Positions 56,904 to 64,000 of a stretch of 64,000 nt of DNA are shown here, piece by piece; position 1 is the stretch's first letter, and each line of letters begins with the position of its first letter. Made by a program: the position numbers and the translations under genes. Below the pieces are notes generated by a model. It saw only the letters and a program-made list of their open reading frames with translations, searched no databases and was not told where the DNA came from. The stretch spans positions 40,384,379-40,448,378 of the forward strand of contig NC_087067.1 in assembly GCF_963678635.1 (NCBI RefSeq), in the 5' to 3' direction. This stretch comes from Symsagittifera roscoffensis. Taxonomy: Eukaryota > Xenacoelomorpha > Acoela > Convolutidae.

Positions 56904-57313
56904 TGAGTTATAACATATGTGGTTAACTCATAGAGTAGTTTCGGATAGGGTACACCGTCTGCTCGTAACGCTATCTTATTTTCGGCCGGATAGATTCGTG
57001 CAACTTCTTAGTATAATACCGATCCTAATCTTACTCTTATACTATCTAGTCTCAGGTTGTTTAACTAGTCTCTGCTAGGCTCAATAGATCTAGGGTATAC
57101 TGGTTTATTGCGGCTGCTGAAGTTCTCTTGGAGAGGCAACTAATTTCTAAGTTAAATTCAAATCTCTCTGGTGCTGAAATTACAAGTAATTTCAGCACTT
57201 ACAAATAAGTGGGTTGTTAGTTAGATGGATCATGATTGGTTAATATTAAATACTTTACAGTGGTAAAATATCTAATTTATCCAATCATAAAATGTAGTTT
57301 AGATCAGGTTCCA
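56904..57313 (-). repeat. 5' LTR of the giant element
   Basis: 410 bases, partner of 38489-38898; contains the same perfect hairpin at 57171-57198 and AATAAA (- strand) at 57104-57109. Confidence 0.92.
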
Positions 57314-57467
57314 TTATGATTAACTTCATGAGAATGAACTCCCATCTCCCAGCAAACCTCTTTTCTTCTGTAAATTGGCAAGAACAGGAAGAAACGGAAT
57401 CCCGAAGTTAAAGTGACATCCCAAGTTAAATTAAAGTGACATCCCGAGCTCTGTCGAGATCTAACAG

Positions 57468-57597
57468 TACACTCTTGAAAATGTTCACGTGTTTTCATAT
57501 GAGCCATGCTCACGTGTTTCCTATTTAGGAGCTCTATCAAGGCCTCCAAAACACGCGATTTTTCAAGTGAAAACACGTGAACAATTTTAAGAGTGTA
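57468..57597. mobile_element. 130-bp MITE with TA borders
   Basis: Ends TACACTCTTGAAAATGTTCA and CGTGTTTTCA are mirrored at 57566-57597 with about two mismatches in 32 bases. TA at both borders fits a Tc1/mariner-type target duplication. Within it is a second internal repeat of CACGTGTTT. No coding; the - strand ORF 57304-57576 is chance. Confidence 0.75.
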
Positions 57598-57639
57598 AGT
57601 GAATATTGGTTACTACAATTTTTCAGCAATGGTACAGGC

Positions 57640-58800
57640 TTTAAAATCAATCGGTAAAACCATAGCAAAGTTTGGTTTAAATCTTTGTGGATCAAACATG
57701 GATCATACCTGGATCAATTGCGGGAAGTTGACAAAACTAAAGCTGATGCCAAAAGAACGGTCGATTTGGGAGTTCTAGGAGTTGAAAGCATCAAACGACT
57801 GGCTTTCGTGAAAGCGATGAAGTGGAGAGTTGTGGGATCCCAGATGAGGTCAGAAATATAAATCAGATAGCGAGGGAATTGATGCTGCATAAGTCTGTAA
57901 GCAATTGTTAGGAAAAAATTTTGACCGAGATCTGCGAACGTCGTCGGGACCTCTTTTTTTTGTTGCTGATCCTTTTATAATTGCTTAAAATGCTAATCAA
58001 CTGCCTAGCAATCCTTGGTAGAAATTCTATACTAAAAAAACCTGGGGTCGGGAGACAACAACAAAAGGTTGATTGGGAACAAGTCAATCGGTTTTTAAAG
58101 CATTAGTTTTCTTTGTTGGAGCAAGACAAAAATGGGATGGTTCTAACTGACAACAGACATGCCCAGTGTTTTGTCACCTCGATGATTTTGTCACCACCAG
58201 CACAAAGAATTGACCGTCTGTGCTGCAGCAGATCATGAGAAATTGAGTGACGATCTCATCAACCCGGTAGAATTGAATGGAACTGAATCGCGTCCCAAGA
58301 TGGAGGATGGAAGAAGATTGAAAATCCGAAGACACACCAAAAAAACTGATAAAGTTTGGGGAACAGAGATAGGAAAAAAGAGTACTTGATGACTTAAGCG
58401 TACTGTGATTAAAAAGGAGAAATGCGAGTCCCATTTGACCGGGAGCTCTTTTATTATCATACAGAACTTTTGCGAGCAAAGCAAAATGTGAGCGACGCTT
58501 TGTTCAATTTCGAGTTGGCAGAACTGTTTGACTTCCGAAGTAAGTGACCGAGAACCTGAAGAGTCCGAGTTGGAAACGTTGATGCAAGAGTTCCAAAACC
58601 CAAAACCCAAAAGGGGGCTGTGCAGACGCTCAATGTGCCTTCATACGAATGCGAGAGTAAAATACAGTTGTCCAGAGCGTGACAAAAATGTGAAACAGCA
58701 CCTTGAGGGTGAATCAAGTAAAATGTCATCACGCGACGTTTGCAATGAAACAGAAACTTATTTGAGAATGACAATAGACACAGTGGCTCAAAACTGTTAA
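57640..58800 (+). pseudogene. Ty3/Gypsy-type pol remnant
   Basis: Two pieces in order on the + strand. One is an RT active-site-like HLDDFVTTS (around 58175-58200). The other, 280 bases on, is a stretch with RAKQNVSDALFNFELAELF (around 58470-58520), resembling the end of Ty3/Gypsy RNase H (G-K-x-N-V-x-A-D-A-L-S). The downstream frame 58528-58800 may be linker. Everything between is shifted. The sequence is far more decayed than the giant element and unrelated in detail. The overlapping - strand ORFs 58174-58479, 58233-58610 and 58457-58774 are probably shadows. Confidence 0.4.
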
Positions 58801-59029
58801 AGTAGCTCCTGCTTCTGGCTCTTGCTGAGCTGCATTGCGTTAATACTGATTGGCTTTCAAAATTTGTCCAAAAAGAGATTATTCATGAAATAAGCGCAAG
58901 TCGCAATGCAAGAAAAAAAAATCTTGCATCGACCTTAATATGGAGACGGAGTCTGAGATTCTGCAGTTTGAACATAGATGAAACCTATCAACCTTTTGAT
59001 AGAGCTGGCACACTTGTTGGTATATCCAG

Positions 59030-59205
59030 ACTTTTGCGACCAAGATTTACCATTTCCATACTTTCGCGATCAAAAAACTCAGCTGCAATTTTCGCGACCA
59101 AAGCGGAGACGGCTCGACCAAACTAAGCCATTTCCAGATTTCTGCGACCGAGGTGGAGACGGCGCGACCAAGAAAAAAACTCTCGCGGCTTTTGCGACCA
59201 GGCGG
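59030..59205. repeat. Short GC-rich tandem repeat
   Basis: TTTGCGACCAA-type and GCGACC.A.G.GGAGACGGC units repeat: GCGACCAAAGCGGAGACGGC near 59095 and GCGACCGAGGTGGAGACGGC near 59145, about 50 bases apart. The + ORF 58978-59334 crosses it and mirrors the - ORF 59047-59247; neither has protein support. Confidence 0.6.
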
Positions 59206-59385
59206 GGATCGAATTTCGCCTTTTCTTTTTCCCCTTCGCGCCTTCATGTTCGCCCTTTGTCTTTCCGCTATTTCAAAGTTAATCCAATGGCTCTTATAAG
59301 TTTTTCAAAAACTAAGAGTAGTCTCATTCTATGATTAATTTTGTGATGGTTTGAGGTAAAAAAAAACTCAGAATGAACTGAGTGT

Positions 59386-59622
59386 CCCACGTTTCGCCCC
59401 ACACACCATTTCGCCCCTCTTAATCTAGTGGCACAATTCTCCCCTCACACATTTCCCCCCCCCTAATAATTTCACACATTTCGTCCTCGCACTTTCGCCC
59501 CTAAATTAAATTAACGCCGCTTTCTTGATGTAAAATTTAGGGGCGAAATGTGCCAGGAATTTATGAGGAGCGAAATGTGTGAGGGGCGAAACGTGTGAGG
59601 GCGAAACGTGTAAATGCCGAAT
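59386..59622. repeat. Foldback built from GGGGCGAAA(T/C)GTG units
   Basis: The left half carries several CACA.TTTCGCCCCT units. The right half carries AGGGGCGAAATGTG and GGGGCGAAACGTGTGAGG units, around an AAATTAAATTAACGCC...TTTAG centre. The whole can fold into an imperfect hairpin. It is probably a palindromic non-autonomous element; no TIR-bounded target duplication could be fixed. Confidence 0.65.
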
Positions 59623-60149
59623 GAACTGAATCGCTGGCGCCAGTCTGGATGAATCATCCAATGTCTGAACTTCAAAAAAGTGACCTAAAACAGCTTCGAC
59701 CGAATGGGAGCGTACAAAAGTGCTTTTAAATAGTATTATTAGAATTATGAGACTGTAATTGATTTAAATATGATATCGATGAAACTGCGTCTAAAACTTT
59801 TTATAGCAGATAGATATTCAACTTATAAATGTCGCACTTTGAATCAAAACTGTGAGCCTTTTTAGGAAGCCTTCCTTCTACACTTAGGAAAACAAGGACA
59901 GTGACGTTTTTGTCCTAGTTGTGTAGTGCAACCATGATGATGGTTAGAGTGAAGTTCTTTTCTAGCATCGAATTGGTTTTTACAAGAAATGGCAAGTTAC
60001 CATTGCAAACTGAACCCTTCCTAATATGCTTTGAGATTTTCCACATCCTTAAGTTTTAGTTTCAAAATACTCTGATAGATTTCGCAATCCAAAATGGCAT
60101 CCATCCATTTTCCCAGTGCAGAATAATGTTTTGTCGCATCAACTTGTGA
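59623..60149. other. Non-coding
   Basis: No frame or repeat supported. Confidence 0.4.
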
Positions 60150-60760
60150 AAACTTGTCGTGCCTAAGTCAACAATTTTGCTGAATTATTTTTTTCGCTCG
60201 TACTGGTGAGATTAGGGAAGTGGTTAAAGACAAGTATTTCACCATTGGCTGCCGTACCATTTCAGAATTTTAGTGTGCTATTATCTAATCTTGCATCCAA
60301 ACTAAGGCTTAGAATTTGTAGTCTAAAAACTTTTCAAAGTGTTAAGATAATTACACATTAAATTTTTTACAAACACGTTCCACTCCGAAAAAGAGCCATT
60401 AGTTCCAGCACATTGCATTATCCAACAAAATCCAGATGTTTCGCTTACAATCACAAGAAATTCAAACCCACACTGCTGTCTGACGTACCGGCAGTTTTCC
60501 AAGATTTAAGCGAAAACTTTGTCTTGATTGGGTCCCCATTCCATTTATGCAAAATAAAACCATTATCATTTTAATTTTTTCAACCCCAGGTAAGATTAAA
60601 CTATCAAAACTCTCTAGTTTTGGCAAAATTATGTCTGCACGTTTTCTGGGTTTAGATAACAACTAAGCCATTTTGTAGTCTAACTTAGCGCAATTTTTAA
60701 ATATATTGCGACGAGCCTTACAATCCCTTCAAATTTACTTGAGTGACATCTCGGTTTCAA
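60150..60760. repeat. Tandem segmental duplication, unit 1
   Basis: Similar in order to 60880-61630: GCCTAAGTCAACAATTTTG versus GCCAAAGCCAGCAGTTTTG; TACTGGTGAGATTAGG versus GACTGGTGAGGATGAG; AATCACAAGAAATTCAAACC versus AATCACAAGAGATTTAAGCC; ATTGCGACGAGCCTTACAAT versus GTTGCGATCAGCTTTGCAAT, each followed by CCCTTCAAA. Divergence is high. The ORFs 60462-60662 and 60706-60897 lie in it without clear support. Confidence 0.6.
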
Positions 60761-60879
60761 AAAGGTTGATAGATTCTGCTATTGAAATTGGCCTCCCTCC
60801 CTGGGACTTCATTTTTCGATTTTGCTTCGTATTTAGTGTAATAATATTGTATCGCTACAAGTTTGGTCAGTTTGTATGC

Positions 60880-61630
60880 CAAAGCCAGCAGTTTTGACGA
60901 ACTGTTTGTTTTTGCTCAGACTGGTGAGGATGAGAAAGCAGATAAAACTAGAAAACGAGTTTGCCAATTTTAGCTGCCAGGAAAAACTGATAATTTTTTA
61001 AATAGTTTATGCGCACAACCATTTTTTCAGCTTTCAACCGTAACATTCCGAAAGATCAGTTCGCAATTATTAAGTTCTGATGCACATTCAGGCTTGCGTT
61101 TTCTATTCTAAAGACTTTTCAAAATTTTGAAATGAATGCCTATCAATTTTTTTAGTAAACACAAAACTTTGTTCCAGCTCCAAGGTTTTATCACTGAGCA
61201 ACTATTTCTAATTAACACTTCGGCTATTGTTGCACGGAGAGAACTGGCCTCAAGTGTGAAACTACGCAATGCATCTGAGCGTGTTGCCGATGCCAATTGG
61301 TCTAAGTACCATCGACTTTCTTTTGGAGAGCGAAAATTTCAGCTCAGATAAAAAAAATTTGTTCATCTCCAATTAAAATTATTACAATCTCTAACAAAAC
61401 TTAGACGTTTAATTGAAAATCACAAGAGATTTAAGCCGGCACCGCTGTCTAATTTTTGGAAGTGTTTTCAAAATTTTAAAGGAAAAGTTTCTCTATCATA
61501 TATGGTAGTTTTCAACCTCAATTTTGATTGAACATTCAAAATTCACTAGTTTCGGAGGATTTAGATATGTTGCGATCAGCTTTGCAATCCCTTCAAAATC
61601 ACATCAATGATCTCGCAACTGATTTTAGCA
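60880..61630. repeat. Tandem segmental duplication, unit 2
   Basis: Partner of 60150-60760 (see there). It contains the mirrored ORFs 61136-61351 (+) and 61108-61296 (-), which have no domain. Confidence 0.6.
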
Positions 61631-62752
61631 TATTTCTCTGCTTGAAATCTCGCTGCGGCCTCCATGTTCTTTGGAAACTGGTTTAATTCAATGAAATGAA
61701 ATATGCTCTCATTGGTTTTTTCATAAAAGAGAAAATAGTTGTGGTTTGTTGCTGTTCACTTTTTTCAAGTTGTTCAAGTTGAGCACAGAAACACTTGCGT
61801 TGAAACCAACTAAAAAAATTGTGTACAACTTTGGTCATAATAGTAAAATAAACTAGAGCAGGTAGTTTTTTTAAGCTGAGAAATTTGCATGCAAAACAAT
61901 TTGCGAATGTTGCCTGTGTTTTTGGCACTAATAATGATGAAGATCATTGCGAGGTCAATTTTTTTTTGAACAAAGCGCAGCCTAGTATAATTATCTGACA
62001 ATCACGTTGCCTAAAATCAAATCAAACTAATTGAGTTTATTTTAACACCGGTCTTAATGTTTGCAGGTGTTAGTTTTCTCAATCTGGTCGGCTGGATTCA
62101 CAAGCATCTGACTCTCTTAATTTTTCTTGGTGTTCCAAATTTCTTTTCCTCAATTTTTAAAAATCTGTATGAGCAAAATGACGTTGAACTAGTTTAGTAG
62201 ATTCGGTTATCTTGATAACTTCTGACCTTCTGACTGATGTTAATCTTTATTATATTTTATATACTAACCTTTGACCTAACCAGCAAATTTAAGTCTATAC
62301 TTTTTTCTCTCTCATTCTTGCTCTCATTTTCTTTCTCAATTCAAGAGTTTTTAAACTAGTTTTCCATCCTTGAGTTAAAATGTTTTGTCTTTCTTTCTTG
62401 ATTAATTTTTGTTGCAGGAATAATTCATGCATCGTTTTAAAAAGCTTCAAGGATTTCTCGGTTTGAAGGTTTTTGCATCAATGGCTTAAATTTGGTGATT
62501 TTTGGTTCATTGGTTGAAGTTCTACTGCCCCACATCTAGTAACCACCCTTTCTTTCGTGTGTTGATTCTCACGAAATTTTTTTGTTTTTGCTTTTTCACG
62601 ACAAGTGAATAAATGGACTCAAATTGACGTCTATAATTAACATAGTTATATATATATATATATTTATCTAAAAGAAAACATAAAAATCAAATAAGCTTGT
62701 AATTAAACTTCCTATTTTTTCTAAATTATTTTTTTCTAGCTCAATAAACTTT
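61631..62752. other. Non-coding with AT microsatellite
   Basis: No gene supported; (TA)n at 62648-62663. The - strand ORFs 61683-61928 and 61810-62001 show no recognisable protein. Confidence 0.45.
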
Positions 62753-64000
62753 TCAACAACCGTCAAGCAAACTATAGAAATCGTGTATCCGAGAACTGCA
62801 TAATCTACAAAAGCAGTCATCGTACCCAATGTATTCTATAGCAATTTGAGCTTTTGATAAGAAGTTGTGAAGTCTATTTTTGTAATATAAAGCAATCAAT
62901 TGTCTGGAAAGCCCATTTTTGTTTTCATTGGATGGATAATCGTCTTCATTTAGATGATGTAGAAGTTGAGAATTGGAAGAATATAGTTTTTCCGCACTAT
63001 CTCTTCCAAAAAAAGCATTGATTTTGTTCATGTAGCTCAAACTTTGATAGCTTATCTTGCTGCGGGATCGGTGATTGGAATTAGCCGTCGGTGCGCTGTT
63101 GAGAATGTGTGGTCTCTGAAGCGTGTTTTCGTGTGTAGAGTGTTACAAAATCAATCTTTTATGCCCATGGCATGGCCTGTATGTGTTTTATATGATGTGA
63201 ATCGGTGTTACCGCATTTTAAAATCTTTTCTAAATAGCAGAAGCTGCTAACAAACTTAAGTTTGATGCCTTAATATCTTATTTTGTCTGTAGATTTTAGT
63301 CTACCATCTTTTCTGACTTTCACGACTCTCGTTTTGTTGATATACCAATATTTTCTTCAGTATCTAGTCTGTTTTTGCCGGCAATTGTGTGGTCATCAGC
63401 ATAAAAAAAAAACATTCTTATCCGCAGTGTCTAAAACGTATAGAAAAGTTAGCAATTAAAAGGATGAAATGGAGAGTTGACAAAGAACATCTTTATTGTA
63501 CTCTTTTCTTGTTTTGAGGAATATTTTCAAAAATAAAAGTAACAAGGACAATGTTCAATATATTGATGTCAAAACGATACTATAAACACCTTAGAAAAGG
63601 TTTAGTTACACCTATGCGAAAGAGTTTTGCCAGAAAAAAGATTCGGTCGACACTGACCGAATCCTTCTGATTTGATATGATGATTTTGTTTCTTTGCGCA
63701 CCAATTTGAAAGCCGATTTGCAAGAACAGACGAATAATTTTTGAAGGAACTACTTCCCAATTGAAGCACTTAATGTGAATCGGGATAGCTTTTGCACCTT
63801 TATTGGATACTTGTACCAGAAAGGAATTTTTTCAAGCGTCAGGTACACCAAAAGAATCGAAACCTTCATTGTAAAGAACAGGGAGAAAATAGAATAAATT
63901 GCATCTATAGTTGAATCTATAATATAGCATCTATACTAATACCGTCAGGTCGGGGGGCCTTCCTGTTTTCTGTCTAAAGACTTTTTCATTTACTTCCGGT
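62753..64000 (-). pseudogene. LINE (non-LTR retrotransposon) RT and C-terminus, decayed, cut by window edge
   Basis: Reading the - strand from 64000: RKAPRPDGISIDAI (about 63963-63922) is the K-A-P-G-P-D-G motif of LINE RT. A VPDA.KNSFLV piece follows with TGA where tryptophan is expected. Then comes FYADDHTIAGKNRLD (63406-63365), the YADD active site, followed by KVRKDGRLKSTDKI and an F-V-S-S-F-C-Y-L-type block. The terminal frame 63040-62753 ends with CFCRLCSSRIHDFYSLLDGC, a C-x2-C...C end like the zinc knuckle at LINE C-termini. Frameshifts and stops make it inactive. The N-terminal endonuclease would lie beyond the window. Clade uncertain. Confidence 0.75.

Larger units (their letters stand above)
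38489..57313 (-). mobile_element. Giant envelope-bearing Ty3/Gypsy-type retroelement, 18.8 kb
   Basis: Two 410-base direct repeats with TG...CA ends (38489-38898, 56904-57313) differ at about five positions, so the insertion is recent. All coding is on the - strand. A primer-site-like TGGTGCGACC follows the 5' LTR after two bases. Order: leader, ORF A, ORF B, gag, pro-RT-RNase H-integrase, two small membrane ORFs, an ATG-less ORF, envelope glycoprotein, a 602-residue ORF, 3' region. Typical Ty3/Gypsy elements and errantiviruses are 5-10 kb, and about half of this element is extra. Overlapping and abutting genes (A/B, B/gag, gag/pol, ATGA junction, ATG-less ORF/env) give a compact viral look. 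In-frame stops (54574, 53636, 50146, 47305, 44715, 43404) and several pol frameshifts disable this copy. At about 0.6% divergence per LTR, that much decay could be entirely post-insertion. No target-site duplication is seen. Confidence 0.88.

Noticed and set aside
1-64000. tRNA, rRNA, CRISPR arrays, bacterial operons
   Set aside because: No cloverleaf-like segment with A and B boxes, no rRNA-like block and no direct repeat/spacer array was seen; the window is eukaryotic.

Overview
The window is eukaryotic. It is AT-rich, almost free of long open frames outside mobile elements, and packed with retroelements of kinds found together in animals: BEL/Pao, Ty3/Gypsy with an envelope gene, Ty1/Copia and a LINE. 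Small foldback/TIR DNA elements are also common. This fits an invertebrate animal, but nothing here fixes the species. No tRNA, rRNA, operon or CRISPR structure was seen. A 200-base run of N (27738-27937) is an assembly gap.

Layout. 1283-5077 is an old 3.8 kb LTR element (two 211-base LTRs, a TGG primer-binding site, gag remnants, no visible RT). 5.1-21.2 kb is mostly non-coding. It holds several short coding-looking segments with splice-like borders (candidate host exons at 6.8, 9.6, 10.0, 10.4, 13.4, 14.7 and 15.5 kb) and non-autonomous DNA elements (TA-flanked 742-base element; two hAT-like elements with 8-base target duplications; foldbacks). 21.25-21.46 kb is a tandem array built on TGACCT. 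22.25-27.98 kb is a damaged BEL/Pao retrotransposon on the + strand. 28-38 kb is a graveyard of very degenerate Copia-like copies on the - strand, with duplicated blocks.

The standout is 38489-57313: an 18.8 kb LTR retroelement on the - strand bounded by two 410-base LTRs about 99% identical, with TG...CA ends. Reading 5' to 3' on the - strand it carries: the 5' LTR, a TGGTGCGACC primer site, a 1.25 kb leader, two overlapping unknown ORFs (A and B), gag with a CCHC knuckle, protease-RT-RNase H-integrase with a GPY/F module, two tiny membrane-protein ORFs joined by an ATGA stop/start overlap, a 391-codon open frame with no ATG, an envelope-type glycoprotein gene (signal peptide, C-terminal membrane segments, resemblance to chuvirus-type glycoproteins), an unknown 602-residue ORF, a 1.6 kb 3' region and the 3' LTR. 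Gag-pol is ordinary Ty3/Gypsy. The two pre-gag ORFs, the membrane pair, the ATG-less ORF and the 602-residue ORF match nothing I recognise, so this looks like an undescribed or little-described giant endogenous retrovirus-like element. The copy is disabled by in-frame TAA/TGA codons and several pol frameshifts.

57.3-64 kb holds a 130-base MITE, a Gypsy pol remnant on the + strand, a foldback made of GGGGCGAAA-type units, a tandem segmental duplication (60.15-61.63 kb) and the 3' part of a degenerate LINE on the - strand, cut by the window edge.
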